DNA of 53,872 nucleotides from Desulfuromusa sp. (GCA_016744675.1 JADGDX010000017.1:1-53872); one strand, 5' to 3'. Positions 19,056 through 27,893 are shown, counted from the first letter of the stretch. Notes: generated by a model from the letters alone, not told the origin. Numbers and translations: made by a program.

Positions 19056-19427
19056 ATGGTTTTTGATGTCAGTGTGGCACTAACATGGCTTTTGTTTCTT
19101 GCTCTCTTTCCAATGGTTTTTTTCTGGCTACGTCGTGCTTGGCGTATATTTATCAAAAAAAACTATTCTGAAGTTGCTACAAAGCATGGTCAACCTCCCA
19201 AAAATCCTAAGAAGTGGGCCCCCTTTGTTGGGCTCATCAATCTCACTTGTGGTTTAATCGCCGTTTGGGTCATCATCTCGGTTCTCCTCGGTCTATACTC
19301 ATACCAGACTTGGAGTGCTATTGCCGGCCTGACTATCTGGGGAAAGATCATTGCAGACTTCATTATTCGATTTCAGGCTCATCCGATCAATTTTGATAAA
19401 AAAAGGAAACCTGTTGTCGATCAGTAG
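19056..19427 (+). CDS. Small membrane protein of unknown function
   Basis: A 123-residue protein that I do not recognise. It has one hydrophobic helix at about residues 5-25, a basic stretch ('LRRAWRIFIKKNY', then a Lys/Pro-rich loop), a second long helix at about 57-80, and possibly a third amphipathic one near 85-105. A good TGAGGAG ribosome site precedes the ATG, and its own terminator follows. It lies between symporter module A and the cNMP/CBS/DUF294 gene, all on the same strand. A helper role for the transporters is possible, but the sequence does not show it. Confidence 0.75.
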   Translation: MVFDVSVALTWLLFLALFPMVFFWLRRAWRIFIKKNYSEVATKHGQPPKNPKKWAPFVGLINLTCGLIAVWVIISVLLGLYSYQTWSAIAGLTIWGKIIADFIIRFQAHPINFDKKRKPVVDQ

Positions 19428-19490
19428 TCTTTTATTCAGCCCCTTCCACTACGCACCATAAATGTGATATTCTTCTCTAGAAATCGGATC

Positions 19491-19515
19491 AAGGCTTCCC
19501 TAGGAAGCCTTTTTC
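19491..19515 (+). terminator. Rho-independent terminator
   Basis: The stem AAGGCTTCC / GGAAGCCTT has a 3-base loop and runs into five T residues. It separates the small membrane-protein gene from the DUF294 gene. Confidence 0.85.
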
Positions 19516-19552
19516 AGTAAGTGACTTCATTCTGGAGGAGAGGAAAACGTTT

Positions 19553-21466
19553 ATGGGGCTCATTAAAACCTTACGTGAAACAGAACCATTTAATCAGCTA
19601 CCCGAAGAAATTTTTGCTGAGCTTAATCAATTCGCAGAACTCAGAACATTTCCTGCCCAACTCCATATTTTCAACCAACATGATTCACCCACTGGTTATC
19701 TTTATATTATCAAGTCAGGACTCGTTGAGATTATTGTTTTGACTCCCGGTGGTGTAGAAATGATTGTCGATTATCGTAAAGAGGGGTCTTTCTTTGGCAG
19801 CACACCCATTTTTACCGATGGCGGATATTCAGCCGGCGCACGGTCAGTTAAAGAAACAGAGTGCTACCTGATTCCTAAATCATTACTGACACGAATCGCA
19901 GAAAACTATCCCCATATTACTGAATATTTCAATAATGCCCTCTATTCAAGGGTACGAAACCTTTACTCCGACATGGTCAGCGACCATGCCGAGAGCACTC
20001 TGACACAAATGGAAGCTTATCCTTTTAAAAAACGGCTTTCAGAAATCATGTCAACCCCAGTCGAGACATGCCTACCCGATACCCCCATTCGGAATGTGGC
20101 CAGAAAGATGGTCGGCCAGGGTGTTGGTGCGATGCTCATCTGTGACGAGAAGAAACATCTGCAAGGGATTGTTACTGAACATGACCTCGTTGCTAAAGTT
20201 CTAGCGAGAGAAGATTCAGACTGCCAGACATCCAATGCTATCGACGTGATGACCCCCCAACCCTTCACCATGCCACCAGATACGTTCATGTATGAAGCAA
20301 CCGCTTTTATGATGAGTCATAAGATCAAGCACATGCCAATACTTGACCGTAACGAGATAGTGGGCATCGTCACCCTGCAAGATCTGATGAAATATCGCAG
20401 TCAAAAATCGATGCTTCTCATCGGGAATGTCAACAAGGCCCGCTCAATTGAAGATTTGATCTCTGCTCACGAAGAAATTGTCAAGGTTGCCCGGGTGCTC
20501 CTTAGTGAAAGTCGCTCCCATATCGAAACAATGGAAATCATCTCCTATATTCACCATCGCATCATTCGTCGTTGCTACGAAATTGTTCTGGATGAAATGA
20601 AGAGGCAAGGAAAAACTCCACCCGATATCAAACTTTGCTTTATTATCATGGGCAGTGGTGGGCGCAAAGAGATGTTACTTGGTCCAGATCAGGATAACGG
20701 CTTCATCTACGAAGACTTTCCTGATGATAGAATCGAAGAAGTTGATGCGTTTTTTGTCCCCTTTGGGGAAAAACTTGTGGCTGCACTCGCACGCATTGGC
20801 TACCCACGCTGTGATGGACACGTCATGGTCAACAATCCCCTCTGGCGTGGACGACTCAAAGATTGGCGAGCACGTGTCTCTGATTGGATCAGAGTTCCTG
20901 AAGCACAAAAAGTGCGTTATTCCTCCATCTTTTTTGACTTCATGCCCATTGCTGGTGAAGCTTCGCTATGTCAGGATCTAAGGGAGATCATTCACCACGA
21001 AATCCATACACACCCTATCTTCCTATACCATATGATGGAACTCGATTTTAAACACAAAGTCCCCTTGAGCTTACTTGGTCGTTTTTCTCTCGAAAGAGAC
21101 AAAAAACACAAAGGCAAACTCTCCATCAAACAGGCGGGAAGTATCTTTATCGTTGATTGCGTGCGCATGTTCTTGCTTGAGCAACAGGTCGATGCAACAA
21201 CCACAACGGAACGACTTGACAAGCTGGTTGAGCTGAAAGTCATCAACCATGAAACGGCTGAACATATCAAAGCTGCCTTTGAAGCATTCACCTTTTTACG
21301 TCTACGCAATGAAATTGCTTTGATTGACCAAGGGAAATTCCCTAACCATTATCTTGATCCCTACGAACTCACGAAAAACGAGCAGGACCTTCTAAAAGAA
21401 TCCTTTCGTGTTGCAAGCAAACTGCAAGATTCAACTAAAAGACATTTTTCTAAAATTGTCGGATAG
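19553..21466 (+). CDS. cNMP-binding / CBS pair / DUF294 nucleotidyltransferase-like signalling protein
   Basis: A 637-residue soluble multidomain protein. Residues of about 15-130 form a cyclic-nucleotide-binding fold ('GYLYIIKSGLVEI', 'EGSFFGSTPIF'). About 165-290 is a tandem CBS pair ('PDTPIRNVARKM', 'GIVTEHDLVAKVL', 'GIVTLQDLMKY'). About 300-450 is the DUF294 nucleotidyltransferase-like domain with 'GSGGRKEM' at 367 and the paired acidic residues D379 and D381 of 'DQDNG'. A helical DUF294 C-terminal domain ends the protein. In this family such proteins are thought to sense nucleotides and modify a partner; the target is unknown. It lies between two symporter modules and is a candidate for post-translational control of them. 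Confidence 0.9.
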   Translation: MGLIKTLRETEPFNQLPEEIFAELNQFAELRTFPAQLHIFNQHDSPTGYLYIIKSGLVEIIVLTPGGVEMIVDYRKEGSFFGSTPIFTDGGYSAGARSVKETECYLIPKSLLTRIAENYPHITEYFNNALYSRVRNLYSDMVSDHAESTLTQMEAYPFKKRLSEIMSTPVETCLPDTPIRNVARKMVGQGVGAMLICDEKKHLQGIVTEHDLVAKVLAREDSDCQTSNAIDVMTPQPFTMPPDTFMYEATAFMMSHKIKHMPILDRNEIVGIVTLQDLMKYRSQKSMLLIGNVNKARSIEDLISAHEEIVKVARVLLSESRSHIETMEIISYIHHRIIRRCYEIVLDEMKRQGKTPPDIKLCFIIMGSGGRKEMLLGPDQDNGFIYEDFPDDRIEEVDAFFVPFGEKLVAALARIGYPRCDGHVMVNNPLWRGRLKDWRARVSDWIRVPEAQKVRYSSIFFDFMPIAGEASLCQDLREIIHHEIHTHPIFLYHMMELDFKHKVPLSLLGRFSLERDKKHKGKLSIKQAGSIFIVDCVRMFLLEQQVDATTTTERLDKLVELKVINHETAEHIKAAFEAFTFLRLRNEIALIDQGKFPNHYLDPYELTKNEQDLLKESFRVASKLQDSTKRHFSKIVG

Positions 21467-21526
21467 AAACCAGTTTTTCTGTTCGAAACAACTGACAATA
21501 TAGGGTTTTCAGCATAAATAAATTGA

Positions 21527-21554
21527 TTGCGAAAAATCCCAATATGATTAGAAT
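21527..21554 (+). promoter_or_regulatory. Candidate promoter of symporter module B
   Basis: TTGCGA (21527-21532) and TAGAAT (21549-21554) are 16 bases apart, 39 bases before the ATG at 21594. The boxes are moderate matches to the sigma-70 consensus. Confidence 0.4.
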
Positions 21555-21593
21555 ATAGGAGCGAATAAAACAAAATAATTGTATGGGGATTGC

Positions 21594-21854
21594 ATGGCGA
21601 GAGAACAAGAGTTACAGAGCTATTGGAAACAAAATCTTCAATACATCGCCATTCTCTTATCCATCTGGTTTTCTGTGTCCTATCTTTTTGGAATCGTCTT
21701 TGTTGACCAATTAGATAACATAAAGATTTACGGCTTCCCTCTGGGCTACTGGTTTGCCAACCAAGGCGCAGAAGTTATTTTTTGCCTCCTGATCATTGTC
21801 TATGTCCGACTCATGAACAATCTGGATCGGAAATATGACGTCTATGAAGACTGA
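21594..21854 (+). CDS. DUF4212 small subunit of sodium/solute symporter (module B)
   Basis: A second 86-residue DUF4212 protein with the same plan as the one at 16787: 'SYWKQNLQYIAILLSIWFSVS', two helices, 'GFPLGYWFANQGAE' and an acidic end 'LDRKYDVYED'. I use the ATG at 21594, which has GGGG five bases upstream and makes it the same length as its paralogue; a TTG at 21579 would add five residues. It precedes its large subunit by 85 bases, against 14 in module A. Confidence 0.92.
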   Translation: MAREQELQSYWKQNLQYIAILLSIWFSVSYLFGIVFVDQLDNIKIYGFPLGYWFANQGAEVIFCLLIIVYVRLMNNLDRKYDVYED

Positions 21855-21939
21855 CCCGCCCTATGCCATACGACGTCCCCACTATTAATTTAATTCAACT
21901 ATTTCCAGCAACAAGTCTTATACAAGAGGGGTTTCAGCC

Positions 21940-23769
21940 ATGAGTATTACGACTTGGACCTGGTTTTTTGTTGGAATAACTTTCTTCCTCTATATCATCA
22001 TTGCCATCCGCACTCGTGCTTCATCGACGGGCGCATTTTACGCTGCAGAGCGGACCATTCATCCGGTTTTAAATGGCATGGCAACAGGTGCGGACTGGAT
22101 GTCTGCAGCCTCTTTTATTTCAATGGCTGGCCTGATCTCTTTTATGGGACGTGACGGCTCTATGTACCTGATGGGCTGGACAGGTGGGTACGTTTTACTC
22201 GCCATGCTTTTAGCCCCCTATTTACGCAAGTACGGCAAGTTCACTGTCCCTGCGTTCATCGGTGACCGCTACTATTCCCAGAGTGCCAGAATCATCTCTC
22301 TGGTCTGCGCCATTTTTATCTCCTTTACCTATGTTGCCGGACAAATGCGTGGCGTTGGGGTGGTTTTTTCCCGCTTTCTCAATGTCCCAATCAACACTGG
22401 TGTGGTCATCGGTATGTGTATTGTCTTCTTTTATGCCGTTCTGGGAGGGATGAAAGGTGTCACATATACTCAGGTTGCACAATATTGCGTCTTAATCATT
22501 GCTTACATGATTCCTGCCATCTATATCTCAATTATGTTAACCAATAATCCAATCCCAGCATTTGGTTTTGGAAGCACCTTGAGCGCCAGTGGGGCTGAGA
22601 TTCTCCAGGACCCATCAGTTCAGGGGAGATACCTCCTTGATGTTCTTGACGGGATTCATAAAGACCTAGGATTTAACGAGTACACAGCTGGAGTTCGCCC
22701 TAAGATCGATGTTTTCTTCATCGTTGTAGCCCTGATGGTTGGAACTGCGGGGCTGCCCCACGTCATTATTCGTTTTTTTACGGTTCCAAAAATTAAGGAT
22801 GCTCGTGCTTCAGCCGGCTGGGCACTATTTTTTATTGTTCTCCTCTATACTGCAGCCCCAGCTGTCGCAGCATTTGCAAAAACAAATTTTATCAAAACAG
22901 TCCACAATGTCAGATATGAAAATGCCCCTCAATGGATTAAAAACTGGGAAGAAACTGGCTTGATCGCTTGGGTTGATAAGAATGAAGACGGGATTATGCA
23001 ATACGGTCCCGGAAAAGCCATTACAGGAAAACCAAGATATTCCGGACAAACGGGGAGCTTCGGTCAAGCTCTCGTCTCTAACCTAGTGACATCCAGCACT
23101 AATGAAATGTATATCGATCAAGATATTATGGTTCTGGCGAACCCTGAGATTGCCAGACTTCCAAACTGGGTCATTGCTCTGGTTGCAGCGGGAGGGCTGG
23201 CGGCAGCACTTTCGACAGCGGCAGGATTGCTCCTTGTCATTTCGGCATCTATCTCACACGACCTGATGAAGGGAGTTCTGATGCCCAGCATGTCAGAGAA
23301 AGGTGAGCTTCTCTGGGCACGCTGCGGTGCTGCCGGTGCAGTTGTCATTGCCGGCCTTTTCGGGATCTTTCCACCCGGATTTGTTGCGCAAGTTGTCGCT
23401 TTTGCATTTGGATTAGCAGCTGCCTCTTTTTTCCCTGCAATCATTATGGGGATCTTTAATAAAAAGACGAATGTCTATGGAGCGATGACTGGGATGATTG
23501 CTGGCATTACTCTCACTGCCGCCTATATTGTCTATTTCAAATTCATTAATCCTGGAGCAAATAAACCCGACAACTGGTGGTTTGGCATTTCCCCAGAAGG
23601 GTTTGGTACTGTCGGTATGATCGTCAACTTTACACTGATCTATTTTGTATCTAAATTCACCCCAGAACCACCTCAGGAGATTCAAGACCTGGTGGTTAGC
23701 CTCCGCTACCCAGTCGAGAGGACATCTGGCGAAACGAAAATTTCAACAGAGCCGCGACGCCCCTATTAA
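21940..23769 (+). CDS. Sodium:solute symporter large subunit, VC_2705/ActP-like (module B)
   Basis: A 609-residue SSS-family paralogue of the transporter at 17062, with the same landmarks ('GADWMSAASFISMAG', 'GWTGGYVLLAMLLAPYLRKYGKFTVPAF', 'GGLAAALSTAAGLLLVISASISHD'). It differs most in two hydrophilic stretches: a longer loop near residues 210-250 and the insert of about 320-400. That insert carries 'DKNEDGIMQY' beginning at residue 346, again an EF-hand-like acidic loop. Codon choice looks less uniform than in module A, whose reading frame uses many strongly preferred codons. Module A may therefore be the more highly expressed copy. Confidence 0.93.
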   Translation: MSITTWTWFFVGITFFLYIIIAIRTRASSTGAFYAAERTIHPVLNGMATGADWMSAASFISMAGLISFMGRDGSMYLMGWTGGYVLLAMLLAPYLRKYGKFTVPAFIGDRYYSQSARIISLVCAIFISFTYVAGQMRGVGVVFSRFLNVPINTGVVIGMCIVFFYAVLGGMKGVTYTQVAQYCVLIIAYMIPAIYISIMLTNNPIPAFGFGSTLSASGAEILQDPSVQGRYLLDVLDGIHKDLGFNEYTAGVRPKIDVFFIVVALMVGTAGLPHVIIRFFTVPKIKDARASAGWALFFIVLLYTAAPAVAAFAKTNFIKTVHNVRYENAPQWIKNWEETGLIAWVDKNEDGIMQYGPGKAITGKPRYSGQTGSFGQALVSNLVTSSTNEMYIDQDIMVLANPEIARLPNWVIALVAAGGLAAALSTAAGLLLVISASISHDLMKGVLMPSMSEKGELLWARCGAAGAVVIAGLFGIFPPGFVAQVVAFAFGLAAASFFPAIIMGIFNKKTNVYGAMTGMIAGITLTAAYIVYFKFINPGANKPDNWWFGISPEGFGTVGMIVNFTLIYFVSKFTPEPPQEIQDLVVSLRYPVERTSGETKISTEPRRPY

Positions 23770-23778
23770 ATTGAATAT

Positions 23779-23820
23779 AAAACAGCCCCTGCAAGTGATA
23801 TCACGAGCAGGGGCTGTTTT
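23779..23820. terminator. Bidirectional terminator between symporter B and tpx
   Basis: A 14-base inverted repeat (AAAACAGCCCCTGC / GCAGGGGCTGTTTT) with a 14-base loop gives a T-tail on both strands. It serves the converging symporter B and tpx genes. Confidence 0.9.
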
Positions 23821-23842
23821 GTTTCTGAGCTATTTTTTCTGA

Positions 23843-24367
23843 CTAAAGAAGTTGCTTTACGGCCTCAAGTGCTGCAGCGTAGTCTGGCTCTGCTGTCACT
23901 TCTGGTACCAACTCAGCATAAACGACCTTGTCATTTTGATCGATAACATATACGGCCCGAGCAAGAAGTTTCAGGTTCTTCAGTAGCAGTCCATAGTTCA
24001 AACCAAAAGAACGCTCTTGATAATCAGAAAGAGTCTGAACCTTGTCGATCCCAGCATTACCACACCACCGCTTCTGTGCAAATGGGAGGTCAACGCTAAT
24101 TGTATAGGCAGCAACTGTATCCGGAAGGGCAGCAACGTCTTGGTTAAAATGACGCGTCATAGCATCACAAACCGGGGTATCCAGTGATGGGACAACAGTA
24201 ATCAAGCGAATTTTTCCAGCATCAGTAGCTAGAGTCACTGGCTGCAAACCATTATCGACAACGTTGAAATCTGGTGCAGTATCTCCAACCTTAACTTCGG
24301 CTCCAAGTAAAGTTGCAGGATTCCCTTTAAATAGCACTGCGGCATCACGTTCTTGGTAGTTACTCAT
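23843..24367 (-). CDS. tpx: Thiol peroxidase (atypical 2-Cys peroxiredoxin)
   Basis: Reduces hydrogen peroxide and lipid hydroperoxides using thioredoxin. The 174-residue Tpx-type peroxiredoxin has the peroxidatic Cys67 in 'PSLDTPVCD' and the resolving Cys102 in 'KRWCGNAG', the spacing typical of Tpx. The start is supported by a GAGGAGAAAATTCA leader. It is a single-gene unit ending at the bidirectional terminator. In an anaerobe it fits protection during oxygen exposure. Confidence 0.95.
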   Translation of the reverse strand: MSNYQERDAAVLFKGNPATLLGAEVKVGDTAPDFNVVDNGLQPVTLATDAGKIRLITVVPSLDTPVCDAMTRHFNQDVAALPDTVAAYTISVDLPFAQKRWCGNAGIDKVQTLSDYQERSFGLNYGLLLKNLKLLARAVYVIDQNDKVVYAELVPEVTAEPDYAAALEAVKQLL

Positions 24368-24474
24368 TGAATTTTCTCCTCGTTGTTTATGTGAATGACT
24401 ATATATGACTAATTTCGTCAGATATTGACATCCCCTGATTCTGCTGTCAATTAAATAATCTTTGAACGGGTCTT

Positions 24475-24550
24475 ATTCCCCGAAGCTTGCTTCGCGAATT
24501 AGCAAAGGTTGCAGGCTGTTGATACCTCGTAGCTTGCTGCGAGGTAGTTT
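24475..24550. repeat. Two REP-like hairpins sharing an AGCTTGCT core
   Basis: Hairpin one (CGAAGCTTGCTTCG, 24481-24494) and hairpin two (TACCTCG / CGAGGTA around TAGCTTGCTG, 24523-24546) have the same GCTTGC loop region and lie about 30 bases apart. This look (CCCCGAAGCTTGCTTCG, and GATACCTCGTAGCTTGCTGCGAGGTAG split over a stem) resembles the end hairpins of REP-associated tyrosine transposase elements as I remember them. No transposase gene is present, so it may be a remnant or a non-autonomous copy. Confidence 0.55.
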
Positions 24551-24565
24551 ATTAATGATTCAATC

Positions 24566-24602
24566 AAAATGCCGCCCACAAAACTTGTGGGCGGCATTTT
24601 GA
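24566..24602 (-). terminator. Rho-independent terminator after the universal stress gene
   Basis: The stem ATGCCGCCCACAA / TTGTGGGCGGCAT has a short loop and A/T runs on both sides. On the minus strand it ends the transcript 20 bases after the universal-stress-protein stop. Confidence 0.88.
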
Positions 24603-24621
24603 TACTATTTTTAACAGATCT

Positions 24622-25110
24622 CTATACTTGCGGTGGGACAATCGTTACAGCCCGATGAGTTTTCCTGAGAATCTTTTCTGCAACACTCCCAAGGAAAGCA
24701 TAATGAAGTTTCCCCTTACTATGACTTCCCAAAATAATCATATCAACATCCAGACGATCGGCAACATCCAGAATCATAGGAGCCGGGTCACCGTGATGCA
24801 CCTCTACTTTCGGAGGGAGAGAAACTTCACATTCGATCAATTCTGTCTCTTCCTGAATGATCGCATGGAGTTGTTCACGCGTCTTTCCGGCTAACTCCGC
24901 CTCATTTGCTGCATTAAACTTAGCTAAGTTGTCAGCCCCCATTGTCAAGGCGACCATGTTTAACACTGAAGAATCAACCGTTGGCATGACATGCAGCACG
25001 TGAACCTGTGCATTGAATTTACAACCAAGCTCCAAAGCATAGCGAATAACACGAGAAGATTCCTTGCTGAGATCTTTTGCAACAAGAATATTGTCAATTT
25101 TAATACTCAT
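24622..25110 (-). CDS. Universal stress protein (UspA family)
   Basis: A 162-residue single-domain Usp fold. It starts with 'KIDNILVAKDLSKES', has 'HVLHVMP' after the first helix, and ends with the nucleotide-loop region 'ILGSHSKGKLHYAFLGSVAEKI'. That loop departs from the classic G-2x-G-9x-G(S/T) ATP motif because the second Gly is Ser, so ATP binding is uncertain. The ATG at 25110 has a perfect AAGGAG six bases upstream; an ORF extending to 25164 lacks this. It lies 96 bases downstream of the TRAP permease on the same strand. In Halomonas the Usp-type TeaD controls a TRAP transporter, so a similar role is plausible here. Confidence 0.93.
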   Translation of the reverse strand: MSIKIDNILVAKDLSKESSRVIRYALELGCKFNAQVHVLHVMPTVDSSVLNMVALTMGADNLAKFNAANEAELAGKTREQLHAIIQEETELIECEVSLPPKVEVHHGDPAPMILDVADRLDVDMIILGSHSKGKLHYAFLGSVAEKILRKTHRAVTIVPPQV

Positions 25111-25206
25111 AGCCGTCTCCTTATCTCCCATTGACCCGCATCCACCCCTTACACAAAAGTTCAATCGGTAGAGATGAAATGTGGCATCTTACAATTTCAA
25201 CATTTA

Positions 25207-27795
25207 TTATGCCGCGACAACTTCAGGTTGTTGTTTTTTCTTTCTTCGCATTTGCAGTAACCAAATAAATCCATACAGAGCAGCAGCAGGAAAATACATT
25301 AATTCGGCTGGAAGACGGTGACTAGGAATTTGAATGTTCAGAATTTCCTGATCAAAATCTACACCAGATTTTTCTGCTGCACTTGAAAACACAACGTTAT
25401 CAATGTAGATCCGGCCCTCTTTCTCACGTGTTTCCATACCAATTCCAGCCAGTCTTTCGTCTCCGGTTGCCTCATCTCCAACGGTCAACATAATCGTCTT
25501 GGTAAATTCTTTTCCATTCATCTTCTCACCCTTCAGCATAATCCGAAGAGAAGAACCGGGATCCATATCACCGACATACGAAGAGATCTCAGTTGCGGGT
25601 TCTTCCAGCAATGGTGGGAAAATTTTATCCCAAACAATGCCAGGGCGAAATAGCAACAGCGCGACGACCAATAAGACGGCTGTCTCCCAAATTTTACACT
25701 TTACAACGAAATAGCCCTGGGTCCCTGCAGCGAACGCGAGCATGGCAAAAACAGCTGCAACAACAACCAAAATAAGCTCATACCAATGGTCGATTCCGAT
25801 CATCAATAATTTTGTATTGAAGATAAACATGAAGGGCAACACTGCTGTCCTGATATCGTAAATAAAACCTTGGATACCTGTCTTAATCGGATCTCCACCC
25901 GATATTCCCGCAGCAGCAAATGCTGCTAGCCCAACCGGAGGAGTATCATCAGCAAGTATACCAAAGTAGAAAACAAACAAGTGGGCCGCAATCAGAGGGA
26001 CAATGAGTCCATTCTGTGCTGCAAGGTTGACAATAACCGGAGCCATTAGAGTCGAAACAACAATATAGTTGGCAGTCGTCGGCAGTCCCATACCAAGAAT
26101 CAAGCTGATTATTGCAGTAAACAGCAAGATTAACATCAGGTTTCCACCCGAAATAAACTCAACAAATTCGGTCATAACCAGACCGATACCGGTCAACGTG
26201 ACCGTCCCAACAATAATCCCGGCCGCAGCAGTAGCGACACCGATGCCAATCATGTTTCGAGCACCGGCAACACTGCCATCAATGAGATCTAGAAAACCTG
26301 ACTTAAAAGAAAAATCGTCTCCTTGTGCTTTGCGGAAAATTCCCTTCAGGGGACGCTGAGACAAAAGGATAACAATCATCAGCACAGTTGCCCAAAAAGC
26401 TGATAGTGCCGGAGACAAGCGCTCTACAGTAAGGCACCACATCAAGACAACAACGGGCAGAAGGAAGTAATAACCAGCCTGAGCTGTTCGCCCAAGATGC
26501 GGCAGCTCCTTAATTTCATGGCTCTGATCTAGCTCAGGAACCTTACAGGCATACCAAAGAAGAAAAAGGTAAGCAATTGCCAAAACCACCGAAACAACAT
26601 AGATAGTTGCATCACCAGCAACAGTTTTAATCCATCCCAACCCGTAGTAAGTGACTCCGGCAAGGATGATCATAAACAAAAATGTCATCACAAAAGAGAG
26701 CATCCGCTGTGCGACGGTTTTTGTGATTGTTTTTTCCATCCCTTCCAGCCCCATTTTACAGGCTTCGAGGTGGACAATGTAGACCAAGGCAATATAGGAG
26801 ATAATCGCAGGCAAAAATGCGTGCTTAATAACTTCAATATAGGTAATACCAACGTACTCAACCATCAGGAACGCGGCAGCACCCATAACCGGTGGCATGA
26901 GCTGCCCATTGGTTGAACAGGCAACTTCGATAGCACCCGCTTTTTCAGCTTTGAAACCTACTTTCTTCATCAGTGGAATAGTAAAAGTTCCCGTTGTAAC
27001 AACATTGGCGATAGAAGAACCAGAAACCAGTCCCGTCAATCCAGAGGAGACAACGGCGGCTTTAGCCGGTCCCCCCTTTAAGTGCCCTAAAGCAGCGAAG
27101 GCGGTACGAATAAAATAGTTTCCAGCACCCGCTGCTTCGAGCATGGCACCAAATAAGACAAACATGAAAACCATGCTGGTAGAAACACCTAAGGCAACAC
27201 CAAAGACACCCTCAGTTCCTAACCAGTAATGTGACATGCCCTTGGACAGGCTTGCCCCTTTATGAGCAATGACATCAGGCATGTATTGGCCACCAAAAGT
27301 GTAAGTGACAAAAACTGTTGCCACAACCATTAAGGGGGGTCCCAGAGCCCGACGAGTTGATTCGAGCAGCAAAATCAGACCTACAACAGAAACAACTAAG
27401 TCCATCTGCGATGGCAGACCGGGCCGTTCAGAGAGTGACACATAAAAAATATACAGATAAGCCGCACAAAAGGCACCAATCAGTCCCAGCACCCAATCTT
27501 GAATTGGAATGTACTTTGTCGGTGATTTCTTAAATGTTGGGAAAGCAGTAAAGGAGAGAAAAACTGCAAATGCGAGGTGAATTGCCCGCGCCTCTGTATC
27601 GTTTATAACAAAGAAATTAAAAATAAATGGCAGCGGAGAGGCATACCAGAGCTGAAATATTGTCCAGATCAGCGGAACTGCAAATAGAACTTTCTTAGGA
27701 AACGCACCCGTCGGATTCCGAGCACCGGATTCCGTCTCAGCAATCATCTCCTGAAGCTCTTCTTCACTTTTAATCGTCTCTTTTGATTCGGTCAT
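25207..27795 (-). CDS. TRAP transporter permease, fused DctQ-DctM type with DUF3394 tail
   Basis: An 862-residue integral membrane protein that combines the small (4-helix) and large (12-helix) TRAP permease subunits, as is usual for TAXI-type systems. The DctM half shows 'GLVSGSSIANVVTTGTFTIPLM', 'ACSTNGQLMPPVMGAAAFLM' and 'GMGLPTTANYIV'. The last 190 or so residues match the DUF3394 extension, with a soluble segment before a final hydrophobic stretch and a Lys-rich end. Uptake is driven by ion gradients with the TAXI binding protein encoded just upstream. The substrate is unknown; dicarboxylates or amino acids are typical of the family. Confidence 0.94.
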   Translation of the reverse strand: MTESKETIKSEEELQEMIAETESGARNPTGAFPKKVLFAVPLIWTIFQLWYASPLPFIFNFFVINDTEARAIHLAFAVFLSFTAFPTFKKSPTKYIPIQDWVLGLIGAFCAAYLYIFYVSLSERPGLPSQMDLVVSVVGLILLLESTRRALGPPLMVVATVFVTYTFGGQYMPDVIAHKGASLSKGMSHYWLGTEGVFGVALGVSTSMVFMFVLFGAMLEAAGAGNYFIRTAFAALGHLKGGPAKAAVVSSGLTGLVSGSSIANVVTTGTFTIPLMKKVGFKAEKAGAIEVACSTNGQLMPPVMGAAAFLMVEYVGITYIEVIKHAFLPAIISYIALVYIVHLEACKMGLEGMEKTITKTVAQRMLSFVMTFLFMIILAGVTYYGLGWIKTVAGDATIYVVSVVLAIAYLFLLWYACKVPELDQSHEIKELPHLGRTAQAGYYFLLPVVVLMWCLTVERLSPALSAFWATVLMIVILLSQRPLKGIFRKAQGDDFSFKSGFLDLIDGSVAGARNMIGIGVATAAAGIIVGTVTLTGIGLVMTEFVEFISGGNLMLILLFTAIISLILGMGLPTTANYIVVSTLMAPVIVNLAAQNGLIVPLIAAHLFVFYFGILADDTPPVGLAAFAAAGISGGDPIKTGIQGFIYDIRTAVLPFMFIFNTKLLMIGIDHWYELILVVVAAVFAMLAFAAGTQGYFVVKCKIWETAVLLVVALLLFRPGIVWDKIFPPLLEEPATEISSYVGDMDPGSSLRIMLKGEKMNGKEFTKTIMLTVGDEATGDERLAGIGMETREKEGRIYIDNVVFSSAAEKSGVDFDQEILNIQIPSHRLPAELMYFPAAALYGFIWLLQMRRKKKQQPEVVAA

Positions 27796-27893
27796 GGCAA
27801 TTACCCTTCACAACGTGACAAATATTAATCAGCCCCTCCCGAGAATTAACTGGCTGCTATTAGCATCAGTATTAATCCATCTGGCAATGACTG

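Noticed and set aside
24490..24620. CRISPR-like repeat array
   Set aside because: Only two unequal hairpins and one terminator are present, with no regularly spaced direct repeats and no cas genes anywhere in the window.
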